A stretch of DNA of 64,000 nucleotides, taken from the NCBI GenBank assembly GCA_026936325.1, contig JAPTHN010000012.1:22881865-22945864 (forward strand), read 5' to 3'. Of this stretch, positions 44,801 to 55,483 are shown one piece after another (position 1 is the first letter of the stretch; each line of letters begins with the position of its first letter). Under the pieces are notes generated by a model. It was given only the letters and a program-made list of their open reading frames with translations, was not told where the DNA came from and did no database searches. The DNA is from Platynereis dumerilii. Its lineage: Eukaryota > Annelida > Polychaeta > Phyllodocida > Nereididae. The translations under genes and the position numbers were made by a program.

Positions 44801-45020
44801 CAGCAGCTACAGACGTCAGTATAACGATTTACTCTAATTGGTTGCTCTTTAGGTGTCAGGTGACATCAGACGGTCTCAGGTGACCCAGGTGACCTCAGGG
44901 GGTGACCTCAGGGAGTGACTCTTCAGATCGGACGTCACATGGACGTTTACTGAAAAACTGATCCTTGATCCAGGTTGAAACTAAACTGAACTGCGAAATA
45001 CGGCAACTTACTATACTACT
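41875..45020 (-). repeat. Right arm of palindrome copy 1
   Basis: Reverse complement of 38696-41841 with the same length (3146 bp). At least one site differs from the left arm, and the same left/right difference is seen in copy 2. Confidence 0.93.
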
Positions 45021-45026
45021 GATGCT

Positions 45027-45511
45027 ACAGATGAGAGGACATGTCAATCTGCAAAAGAACCCCAAGAATTTAGACTTTATGGTTTATTTTATGTAAAGCT
45101 TGTGTTTGGTAGAACCTTATATTGAGCACACAGATGAGGTTCTTGAATGCACAACATATGCATAACTTTTGTCCTTCAGTGTACATTCCTCTTAAAAGTC
45201 TGGTGTCTGACCAGTTGAGATAAAGGGCCGCCACCCAAGCCAAGTGCTTGGGAGCAACTTGTCTGGTTCAAACAATCAATTTAATGGAACAAACAAGTTC
45301 TCTGACATTTTGAACAATTCAATTTTCTGGATTAGACAATCGCTTGATCGGACACATATTAGATATTGGTTGTCTGTTATCAGACAATCCTTTTTTTATG
45401 AATTGGGCACAGAAGGAGCAGCAGAGAGAAAGGGATGACGAATACCTTGCGTGGACAAAGCAAGGCATGCAGGAACCCTGGTGCTATACTTTTAGATATA
45501 AAGAAATTGAC

Positions 45512-45577
<66 letters not shown>

Positions 45578-45967
45578 ACTTGAACCACAAATGTGCCTGC
45601 AACAAGCTCTGCTTTACGGCACATGCATGAGCAAATTTATGCAAAAATGTTTATTTTTTACATTGTGTTAAGCCAGAATGAACTCAAAAGTCAATAATAC
45701 AGAGATCTACAACATGCTTGGCCCTATGGGATTTCAATTTCTCTAATGCCTATACGACAGTGCAAGCAAACCACTGTTGTGAATGGTGCTTAAGTCAACT
45801 TTGTCAAGAGTGTCTGAAGTATATATACTCCAATTTGGCCTGGCCTCGTCCAATTTTGATAATTTTTATACCACGGGAAGCGTCTTTTTGAGCCCTTTCT
45901 GTTGATACCAAATATGCCTGGGTAACCTAAAGATAAACGGCTTACAAAATTAATGACGGCTTATGGC
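45027..45967. other. Spacer between the two palindromes
   Basis: About 940 bp of ordinary sequence with a (GATA)n run at 45510-45577 followed by AAACTTGAACC, resembling a LINE tail on the minus strand. No gene. It is unrelated to the arms, so the two elements are separate insertions and not one larger palindrome. Confidence 0.75.
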
Positions 45968-48900
45968 AGTAGTATAGTAAGTTGCCGTATTTCGCAGTTC
46001 AGTTTAGTTTCAACCTGGATCAAGGATCAGTTTTTCAGTAAACGTCCATGTGACGTCCGATCTGAAGAGTCACTCCCTGAGGTCACCCCCTGAGGTCACC
46101 TGGGTCACCTGAGACCGTCTGATGTCACCTGACACCTAAAGAGCAACCAATTAGAGTAAATCGTTATACTGACGTCTGTAGCTGCTGTAGCTGCTGGAGA
46201 CTCAGTGGAGAGCTAGGTGTGATGTGTGATGAAAGAGTAGAGGCCTAGTGCAAAGGAATGATTCACATTTTTAAAAAATGTTCAAAAGCAGAAACAAAAT
46301 TGTATGGATGAATTGAATTGCATTAGAAATGGAAGCATCTTCCAATCTGCATTGGTATTATTTTTCTAAATTATGGGTAAGAACACACATAAAAACTTGA
46401 ACTCCTATGTAAGAAGCTTAACTTTCTGCCAACAAATGTGTTGGTGTTCAGTGATTTTCAGAAAATCATTTTGCATTGTGTCTTTTGCAAGTGAAATTAA
46501 TAACTTAAGTCACTGAAGTCAGCACTTTATGCAACAGTTCTAAACAGAAAATTACATTTTCTTGATTATTCTATGTTCATAAGTACAAATGTGCTGATTT
46601 TATTCAAAATCAGATTTTGAAATCGTATAGAGAATGTAGTTTGTTCCACCTGTTTAAGTCTCCTTGTTGAAAACATTATAAGAAAATGCTATAACATAGA
46701 TTCAATTTTATCCTCCAAGTTATTATCGTTGCATTTTTACTGCTAATTTTCACTCCACAGAGACATCCATTGTCAATACCAACGAATATTGATAATGCAT
46801 TGAGTAAACAATTGAACATTAAAAACAAACTAAGCTATTTTCCTGCAAAATTACCAATTTAAGTAAAATCCTCTTCATTACTATCTTTAAGGATGTTAAA
46901 TTTAACTAAAACAGTATAATAACATATGTCATCCTATCATCGTCTTATGTTGTTATCCTACCACAAGTCAAATTTTAACTTTTTAAGGTGTTGCATCCAA
47001 GAATCACCTGTCAAGGCTGACGTACCCAGTGTGATAATAATAAATCAACCAACCAAATATGTTTACGTGATGTCTAAAGTATGGACTAAAGTGCATTTAT
47101 TGCAACCAGAAATCCATTAGTGTGATGAAAATCAAGTTCAACCTAACATAAATAATAATACTTGGTATTGTGAACACAGATTAAGATACTCAGAAGCTCT
47201 CAGGAAGCACAGAAACAAGGATGAAGAAAAGTGAAAAAAGGATGTTCAATTCAAAATATATTCCCATTTTTATGGTGCTTAATGTCTGAGTTTTGAGGTA
47301 TTTTCAAACTATGTGGTGAATACTGAACTTACCATATATACAACCCATATAAAATATTTACCTCTAATAAAATATTTTTTTTTTTTTTCAGAAAAAGTTG
47401 TCCTGTTAGTCCTATCAAAATAATGGTTAACAATGATAAACTCAGTTACAAGAGATTTGTCAATGATGCAAACTCTACTGCTAATGTACATGTTATTGCT
47501 AAATATTTGAATTATGAAACAACACATGTATAAACATAGACTGAAGGATATGTTAGTTTTCAAGATATTATGGTTATATTCCTGTTGTGAATAGTATTAC
47601 TCAGTTGAATTGATGGAAATATTGCTGGTTTTAATGCTACTGAACTGCCATGTATTTTAGAATTTTTATTTATTGAATAGCAAACCACTGTTTTATTGTT
47701 GTTTTATTGTTCCTTTTTGTTTCTTTTTATATGATTAAACCAATTGTATATCGTGAATAGTGTGTGAATAAAGTATTTTATATATACTATTGGGAAATTA
47801 GAGCCAATTAGCCCAATAACGGACCCATTCACATATTTTACCATAACTTTTTTTGGTGCATTGTTGTGAAATATACATGAAATACGTAAAGTAATCAACT
47901 TATCACATCTGATTATGGTTACATAATATAGACAATATAAGAAATGGAAATCCCAAATTTCAAATTAGACTTTTATTAACAGAACGAATATTACAATAAA
48001 ACTAGGTTACATTATGTCTTTCCATTCACAAGGAATTTAGAGTCATAGCTTTTTCAATTCATATTGAAGCAAACATTTATTTGACTCATCTAGTCCACTG
48101 TAGACAATTTGTTTCATTCATTTTAAATTGATAATCCCTTCCCTGTCATAATGATGACAAATCCACACAAATTTTGCCTTTTTCATGACAAAAACAATTA
48201 TTTGATGACAGTGTTTCACATGCTAAGGGCATTTTGCATGAGGGCAACTGATTTCCACTTCTGCTAGTCACGCTGCATAAATTATTTTTGAAAGATTCGA
48301 CGCTAAAGATGTACAACGATTGAATCAAATGTAACTATTTTCTAAAACTGAGCTTTCGCTCTTTTACCCTCATGATCTATTGATGTTGCTACAAAAGGCT
48401 AATAATTCAAGGCAAAGTGCATAAACAAATTGAAGCATCCATTTATTAATGTAAAACTTACCTACTTCATAAATCTATAAAATCCTAATTTATCTTACTC
48501 TGTAAATAAAAAATTCTTCTATAAAAACATTTTAATGTTAAATTAAGAACACTAGTTCACATTATAAATGTCACCAGACCTTTCAGCTTGTCCTGAGGAA
48601 GTTGGAAAATTATTTAAGAATCTTTTTTTTCTACATTGGATGAATTTAGGAGAATTTTTATGTAAATGTAGACTTGTCTTTTTTTTATGATAAAGGATTT
48701 TACCAAAGAAGGTAAAATTTACTTTTGACCTTGTGTACACGGTGATGTTGATATAATTGTTGAAATCGGCATTGTTTTTTTCTCAATACATGTATTGTGG
48801 GTTTAATTGTCGATTTTTGTTATTCCCTCATGTTATCACAGCTGTGACACACTATATTTTTCTAGTCCTGTCTATTATCCACAAGAAAAAATATCAATGA

Positions 48901-49112
48901 TCAGATAATTGCTTCCGACTTTTGCGTTTCCCTTATTTGCTTAGGACCACATGTTCACATGTTGATGGATCGATAGATAGATTGATAGATAGATAGATGG
49001 ATCGATAGATAGATAGATACATTGATAAATAGATCTACAGATAGATAGATCGATAAATAGATCGATAGATAGATCGATAGATAGATTGATGGGTTAATTA
49101 TACCGCGTGCCA
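45968..49112 (+). repeat. Left arm of palindrome copy 2
   Basis: It corresponds base for base to 38696-41841, offset by about 7272. Confidence 0.92.
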
Positions 49113-49145
49113 TGATTTATAACATTTCTGCAATTATTGACCATT

Positions 49146-52100
49146 TGGCACGCGGTATAATTAACCCATCAATCTATCTATCGATCTATCTATCGATCTA
49201 TTTATCGATCTATCTATCTGTAGATCTATTTATCAATGTATCTATCTATCTATCGATCCATCTATCTATCTATCAATCTATCTATCGATCCATCAACATG
49301 TGAACATGTGGTCCTAAGCAAATAAGGGAAACGCAAAAGTCGGAAGCAATTATCTGATCATTGATATTTTTTCTTGTGGATAATAGACAGGACTAGAAAA
49401 ATATAGTGTGTCACAGCTGTGATAACATGAGGGAATAACAAAAATCGACAATTAAACCCACAATACATGTATTGAGAAAAAAACAATGCCGATTTCAACA
49501 ATTATATCAACATCACCGTGTACACAAGGTCAAAAGTAAATTTTACCTTCTTTGGTAAAATCCTTTATCATAAAAAAAAGACAAGTCTACATTTACATAA
49601 AAATTCTCCTAAATTCATCCAATGTAGAAAAAAAAGATTCTTAAATAATTTTCCAACTTCCTCAGGACAAGCTGAAAGGTCTGGTGACATTTATAATGTG
49701 AACTAGTGTTCTTAATTTAACATTAAAATGTTTTTATAGAAGAATTTTTTATTTACAGAGTAAGATAAATTAGGATTTTATAGATTTATGAAGTAGGTAA
49801 GTTTTACATTAATAAATGGATGCTTCAATTTGTTTATGCACTTTGCCTTGAATTATTAGCCTTTTGTAGCAACATCAATAGATCATGAGGGTAAAAGAGC
49901 GAAAGCTCAGTTTTAGAAAATAGTTACATTTGATTCAATCGTTGTACATCTTTAGCGTCGAATCTTTCAAAAATAATTTATGCAGCGTGACTAGCAGAAG
50001 TGGAAATCAGTTGCCCTCATGCAAAATGCCCTTAGCATGTGAAACACTGTCATCAAATAATTGTTTTTGTCATGAAAAAGGCAAAATTTGTGTGGATTTG
50101 TCATCATTATGACAGGGAAGGGATTATCAATTTAAAATGAATGAAACAAATTGTCTACAGTGGACTAGATGAGTCAAATAAATGTTTGCTTCAATATGAA
50201 TTGAAAAAGCTATGACTCTAAATTCCTTGTGAATGGTAAGACATAATGTAACCTAGTTTTATTGTAATATTCGTTCTGTTAATAAAAGTCTAATTTGAAA
50301 TTTGGGATTTCCATTTCTTATATTGTCTATATTATGTAACCATAATCAGATGTGATAAGTTGATTACTTTACGTATTTCATGTATATTTCACAACAATGC
50401 ACCAAAAAAAGTTATGGTAAAATATGTGAATGGGTCCGTTATTGGGCTAATTGGCTCTAATTTCCCAATAGTATATATAAAATACTTTATTCACACACTA
50501 TTCACGATATACAATTGGTTTAATCATATAAAAAGAAACAAAAAGGAACAATAAAACAACAATAAAACAGTGGTTTGCTATTCAATAAATAAAAATTCTA
50601 AAATACATGGCAGTTCAGTAGCATTAAAACCAGCAATATTTCCATCAATTCAACTGAGTAATACTATTCACAACAGGAATATAACCATAATATCTTGAAA
50701 ACTAACATATCCTTCAGTCTATGTTTATACATGTGTTGTTTCATAATTCAAATATTTAGCAATAACATGTACATTAGCAGTAGAGTTTGCATCATTGACA
50801 AATCTCTTGTAACTGAGTTTATCATTGTTAACCATTATTTTGATAGGACTAACAGGACAACTTTTTCTGAAAAAAAAAAAAAAATATTTTATTAGAGGTA
50901 AATATTTTATATGGGTTGTATATATGGTAAGTTCAGTATTCACCACATAGTTTGAAAATACCTCAAAACTCAGACATTAAGCACCATAAAAATGGGAATA
51001 TATTTTGAATTGAACATCCTTTTTTCACTTTTCTTCATCCTTGTTTCTGTGCTTCCTGAGAGCTTCTGAGTATCTTAATCTGTGTTCACAATACCAAGTA
51101 TTATTATTTATGTTAGGTTGAACTTGATTTTCATCACACTAATGGATTTCTGGTTGCAATAAATGCACTTTAGTCCATACTTTAGACATCACGTAAACAT
51201 ATTTGGTTGGTTGATTTATTATTATCACACTGGGTACGTCAGCCTTGACAGGTGATTCTTGGATGCAACACCTTAAAAAGTTAAAATTTGACTTGTGGTA
51301 GGATAACAACATAAGACGATGATGGGATGACATATGTTATTATACTGTTTTAGTTAAATTTAACATCCTTAAAGATAGTAATGAAGAGGATTTTACTTAA
51401 ATTGGTAATTTTGCAGGAAAATAGCTTAGTTTGTTTTTAATGTTCAATTGTTTACTCAATGCATTATCAATATTCGTTGGTATTGACAATGGATGTCTCT
51501 GTGGAGTGAAAATTAGCAGTAAAAATGCAACGATAATAACTTGGAGGATAAAATTGAATCTATGTTATAGCATTTTCTTATAATGTTTTCAACAAGGAGA
51601 CTTAAACAGGTGGAACAAACTACATTCTCTATACGATTTCAAAATCTGATTTTGAATAAAATCAGCACATTTGTACTTATGAACATAGAATAATCAAGAA
51701 AATGTAATTTTCTGTTTAGAACTGTTGCATAAAGTGCTGACTTCAGTGACTTAAGTTATTAATTTCACTTGCAAAAGACACAATGCAAAATGATTTTCTG
51801 AAAATCACTGAACACCAACACATTTGTTGGCAGAAAGTTAAGCTTCTTACATAGGAGTTCAAGTTTTTATGTGTGTTCTTACCCATAATTTAGAAAAATA
51901 ATACCAATGCAGATTGGAAGATGCTTCCATTTCTAATGCAATTCAATTCATCCATACAATTTTGTTTCTGCTTTTGAACATTTTTTAAAAATGTGAATCA
52001 TTCCTTTGCACTAGGCCTCTACTCTTTCATCACACATCACACCTAGCTCTCCACTGAGTCTCCAGCAGCTACAGCAGCTACAGACGTCAGTATAACGATT

Positions 52101-52291
52101 TACTCTAATTGGTTGCTCTTTAGGTGTCAGGTGACATCAGACGGTCTCAGGTGACCCAGGTGACCTCAGGGGGTGACCTCAGGGAGTGACTCTTCAGATC
52201 GGACGTCACATGGACGTTTACTGAAAAACTGATCCTTGATCCAGGTTGAAACTAAACTGAACTGCGAAATACGGCAACTTACTATACTACT
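49146..52291 (-). repeat. Right arm of palindrome copy 2
   Basis: It corresponds to 41875-45020 and is the reverse complement of 45968-49112. Confidence 0.92.
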
Positions 52292-52339
52292 TATGGCTTA
52301 AAATAGCTTAAATATTTTTCAATTGGCTCAGCCAAAAGA

Positions 52340-52575
52340 TGAAATTGGCTGGCGTGGCGGCTGCTGGCGACGGCTTCTGGGACTACATACATCCCATTTG
52401 TTCATCGACTCCATCCTGCGTTTTTTTTCACTTCACTCCAGGACCGCACTGGAAACCAGTCCTCAGACTTTTATGTGTCATCCTTGAAGTTCACCCATTG
52501 TTACATTTTCATTTCATCGATTTAATATTGTAACTCTGTTAGAATTTCAAAATAAATCAATCAATCAATATATCT
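52340..52575 (+). repeat. LINE-like 3' end with (ATCA)n tail
   Basis: The segment ends ATTGTAACTCTGTTAGAATT, then AAATAAATC and ATCAATCAAT. The tail type is shared with 18763-18815. No reverse-transcriptase sequence is left; the 64-codon frame at 52339 lies in the 3' untranslated part. Confidence 0.5.
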
Positions 52576-52918
52576 AAAAATACCTGTCTGGACGGTGCAA
52601 CATGATCTGCTGGATTCAGGGGATGTGAACTTTAAGACACCACACCACCTCCATTCTGAACCCCTGGGTTCTTGTTGAAAGTTGATCCTGCTCCTCCTAC
52701 GTGAGCCTGAAGTACTTAAATGAAAAGCACGGTGCTGACACACTATGGAAGTAATCTACGACATAAGTATGACGTCCTCTAGACAGATTCAAGGATCCAT
52801 AAATTATATGAACAGTATTCGGGGTCCAGGGAAAACCAATAATCATCGAGAAGAGATTGGCCACATTATCGCTCACTGCACATTTGAGTTGCATGTTTGA
52901 AGAATCTTTAAAGTATAA

Positions 52919-53216
52919 ATATGGATTGTTCATGGAATCGTCATATATGAATATGGGAGAAAAAAGCAAAGAACAAGTGAATGTAACTGCACTGAATGCA
53001 AAGTGCCACAGGATGTACGGACAGTACCAAGTGAAGCTAGTGCAACCAGCACAGTCCCAAGTAGATTGCTCCCAAGTAGCAGTGCAAGTGAAAGTTGTGC
53101 TGGTAGTGTTGCTGAGCAGTCTAATTTGCCTGTGGAAGGTTTCGGCACATCCAGGTCGATCTTAAGGGCAGATGATGTCAATAGGCCTGTTGACATCACA
53201 AGAGTTGTGGGTGCAG
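52919..53216 (+). CDS. Candidate upstream exon of the zinc-finger gene
   Basis: A frame open from 52919 ends at a consensus donor GCAG|GTAAGG (53216/53217). It contains ECNCTECKVPQDVRTVPSEA and a serine-rich linker, ending NRPVDITRVVGA plus one base. The main exon at 55484 begins in the matching phase, so joining gives an aspartate codon and no frame change. No in-frame ATG lies in this stretch, so an acceptor must exist within it or just upstream; none is strong, and the 5' border is unknown. A second frame (52893, starting MFEESLKYKYGLF) overlaps and could be an alternative reading of the first part. Confidence 0.5.
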
Positions 53217-53569
53217 GTAAGGAATTTTGCATCACAGTGCCATGGCCTGCAAACAGGGCCGGCTCCAGCCAATTATGCACCCTAGGCAGAATCATGCTGA
53301 TGCGCCCCCCCCCCCCATAGGCATACGGCGCGCGCGATTTTTGGGAGGGCGAGCGACATTTGCCCGAATTTCAAGATCTAGATTTAATACCATTTCAAAT
53401 GAAATTACCTGAAAATCATTAATTTTCAATAGTGATTATTTAATCATCTGCCCTAATTTTTTAGCCCTTTTGCCCGAATCTTGCTGTTTCCCAAACTTTT
53501 GGGGGGCGATTGCCCCCCTGACACCCCCTCCGATACGCCTATACCCCCCCCCCCTTGGACGGAAAGCAC

Positions 53570-54690
53570 GGAGGGGAGGGGGCGCAGAGCAAGGAGAGAG
53601 CGAGAGCAAGGAGAGAGCGAGAGCAAGGAGAGAGCGAGAGCAAGGAGGGGCGCAAAGTAAGGAGGAGGCGGAGAGCAAGGAGGAAGCAGAGAGCAAGGAG
53701 GGGGCAGAGAGCAAGGAGGGGGTGCAGAGCAAGGAGGATGGTGCAGAGCAAGAAGGGGGCGCAGAGCAAGTAATGGCGAATAGCAAGAAGGGGGAGCAGA
53801 GCAAGGAGGAGGCAGAGAGCAAGGAGGGGGCACAGAGCAAGGAGGGAGCGCAGAGCAAGGAGGGGTGCAGAGCAGGTAGGGGTGCATAGCAACACTGTAA
53901 AATTAAAAAGTTTGAGTTAGCTCAAATGATAGAGTGAGATGGTTGCACAATTTGTTTGAGCTATGATAGCTTGTTGTTCTGAGTTATGATAATCTTTATG
54001 CTGTTATAACTTACAAACAACAAGCTATCTTGGCTCAACGGAATTGTGCAACCATCTCACTCAATCAATTAAGCCAACTCAAAATTCAAATTTTACAGTG
54101 AAGAAGGGGGGCAGAGCAAGGAGGAGGTGGAGAGCAAGGATGGGGCGCAGAGCAATGAGGGGGGCGCAGAGCAAGAAGGGGCGCAAAAGTAGGGGGCGGA
54201 GAGAAAGGAGGGGGCACAGAGCAACAAGGAGGGTGCAGAGCAAAGAAGGGGGAGCAGAGCAAGGATGGGGCTCAGAGCAATGGGGCACATTGCAAGAAGG
54301 AGTGCAGAGCAAGTAGGGGCGCATGGCAAGAAGGGGGTGCAGAGCAAGGAGGAGGCGGAGAGCAAGGAGGGGCGCAGAGCAATTTGGGGGCGCAGAGCAA
54401 GAAGGGGCGCAGAGCAAGAAGGGGGCTCAAAGGTAGGGGGTGGAGAGCAAGGAGGTGGCACAAGTAGGGGTGCATAGCAAGGAGGGGGCGGAGAGCAAGG
54501 AGGGGCGCAGAGCAAGAAGGGGCGCAGAGCAAGAGGGGCGCAGAACAAGAAGGGGCGCAGGGCAGGGAGGTGTGCAGGGCCGGGAGGGGGCGCAGAGCAA
54601 GGAGGGGCACATAGCAAGAAGGGGGCACAGAGAAAGTAGGGGGTGGAGAGCAAGGAGGGGGGCAGAGCAAGGAGGGGTCACAGAACAAGG
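53570..54690 (+). repeat. GCAGAGCAAGGAGGGG minisatellite, two blocks
   Basis: Units of 15-18 bp with core AGAGCAAGGAGGGGG(C)GC vary in length and composition. The array is almost free of T on the + strand. The break at 53893-54100 is an insertion. Confidence 0.9.
53893..54100. mobile_element. 208 bp MITE nested in the minisatellite
   Basis: CACTGTAAAATTAAAAAGTT at the left end is matched by CAAATTTTACAGTG at the right, and pairing continues inside (GAGTGAGATGGTTGCACAAT and ATTGTGCAACCATCTCACTC), so nearly the whole element folds. Both flanks are minisatellite sequence, which proves insertion after the array formed. Confidence 0.85.
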
Positions 54691-55010
54691 AGTGGTGGAA
54701 TTCGAAAAAAGAAAGGAATTAGATAGAATAACCAGGAAAGTTAAGTTTTAATTAAACATGGCATCACAGTATTTCTGAACTTCACTCAACTGCATGACTT
54801 ATTGCAAATGTCCAAGTATTATTAATTTTCTTGAATAAATACTATTTCTCTCGCCTGAGTCGCCTTTCATTTTACTTGTTAACTATGGCAAGAAAAGTGA
54901 GTGCATGTGGTTACGCGTGTACATGCCTCCTTGCTCTGCGCCCCCTCTTTGCTCTGCGCCCTAGGCGACCGCCTAAATGGCCTAATGGTAGAGCCGGCCC
55001 TGCCTGCAAA

Positions 55011-55483
55011 CTTGAATCAATGATTTATTGAATTGTACAAAGCAGGGGGGATATAGCAAATGTCGAATTGGGGGGGGGGGGTTTGAGACAAATGAACTAA
55101 AAATATCGAGATGATTGAATTAAATTTTAAAAAACTACAGGCCTAAGGGGGGGGGGAGGTTGAACTCCCTAAACCCAACTCCACACCCTCTGGATCATCT
55201 ACTGCTAAATTTATTTTATTGCCTGAGGCTATCCTATAGACATTTGAATTGGTAGCTCATGATCATGCTTCATGGTTAACCAAGCATCGCTATATTTATA
55301 AAGTTAATTTTTATAATGTAATTTATAGCCAGATAGGCTTTAGTATGTTTGTAGTACTATATTACATACTGTTCATTGATGTAGGCCTACATGTATATTT
55401 GCCTTATTATCAGATTATTGTGAACCAAAGAGATTTTAATCAACATTATGTGAATAAATTACACTTAATTTTTATCTTTGCAG
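55011..55483. other. End of intron before the main zinc-finger exon
   Basis: AT-rich sequence with poly(G) runs at 55070 and 55147. It ends TTTTTATCTTTGCAG at 55483, a textbook 3' splice site. An ATG at 55249 is in frame with the exon, but the 78 codons it would add are rich in Y, F, I and N and read like intron. Confidence 0.7.

Larger units (their letters stand above)
38696..45020. mobile_element. Giant palindromic transposable element, copy 1
   Basis: Two arms of 3146 bp (38696-41841 and 41875-45020) are reverse complements around a 33 bp spacer. The outer ends read AGTAGTATAGTAAGTTGCCG and its complement. A 6 bp duplication GATGCT flanks it (38690-38695, 45021-45026). A 5'-AG end with a 6 bp duplication is the pattern of Polintons; IS3EU-type DNA elements also make 6 bp duplications. 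No polymerase, integrase or capsid frame is visible; no frame exceeds about 85 codons. It is therefore at most a non-autonomous derivative, and near-perfect arms mean it is young or homogenised. Confidence 0.93.
45968..52291. mobile_element. Giant palindromic transposable element, copy 2
   Basis: Arms 45968-49112 and 49146-52291 surround the same 33 bp spacer as in copy 1. The flanking duplication is TATGGC (45962-45967, 52292-52297), different from that of copy 1. Total length is 6324 against 6325; the difference I found is in a homopolymer. Both copies lie in the same orientation. Sequence agreement with copy 1 is close to complete, so the two are recent copies of one master. The class is the same as for copy 1. 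Confidence 0.93.
53254..55002. mobile_element. hAT-type non-autonomous element, 1749 bp, array-bearing
   Basis: Perfect 12 bp ends CAGGGCCGGCTC and GAGCCGGCCCTG are flanked by a perfect 8 bp duplication CCTGCAAA (53246-53253, 55003-55010). The interior is mostly a GCAGAGCAAGGAGGGG-type minisatellite in two blocks (about 53570-53892 and 54101-54690) separated by a smaller nested element. There is no transposase. Open frames of 70-186 codons full of Leu, Ala, Cys and Ser are products of the array. The element sits inside the intron of the zinc-finger gene, 37 bp after the donor. Confidence 0.9.

Noticed and set aside
38696-52291. The two large palindromes as an assembly artefact or as one 13.6 kb tandem duplication
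   Set aside because: Each has a different perfect 6 bp duplication exactly at the ends of the terminal repeats, the spacer between them is unrelated, and the sequence at the two outer flanks differs. Artefacts would not create this.
53436-54751. Several frames of 100-186 codons rich in Leu, Ala, Cys and Ser or in Glu and Arg
   Set aside because: All are products of the GCAGAGCAAGGAGGGG array inside a transposon.
55249-55483. ATG at 55249 as the start of the zinc-finger protein
   Set aside because: The added residues look like translated AT-rich intron and a strong splice acceptor lies at 55483.
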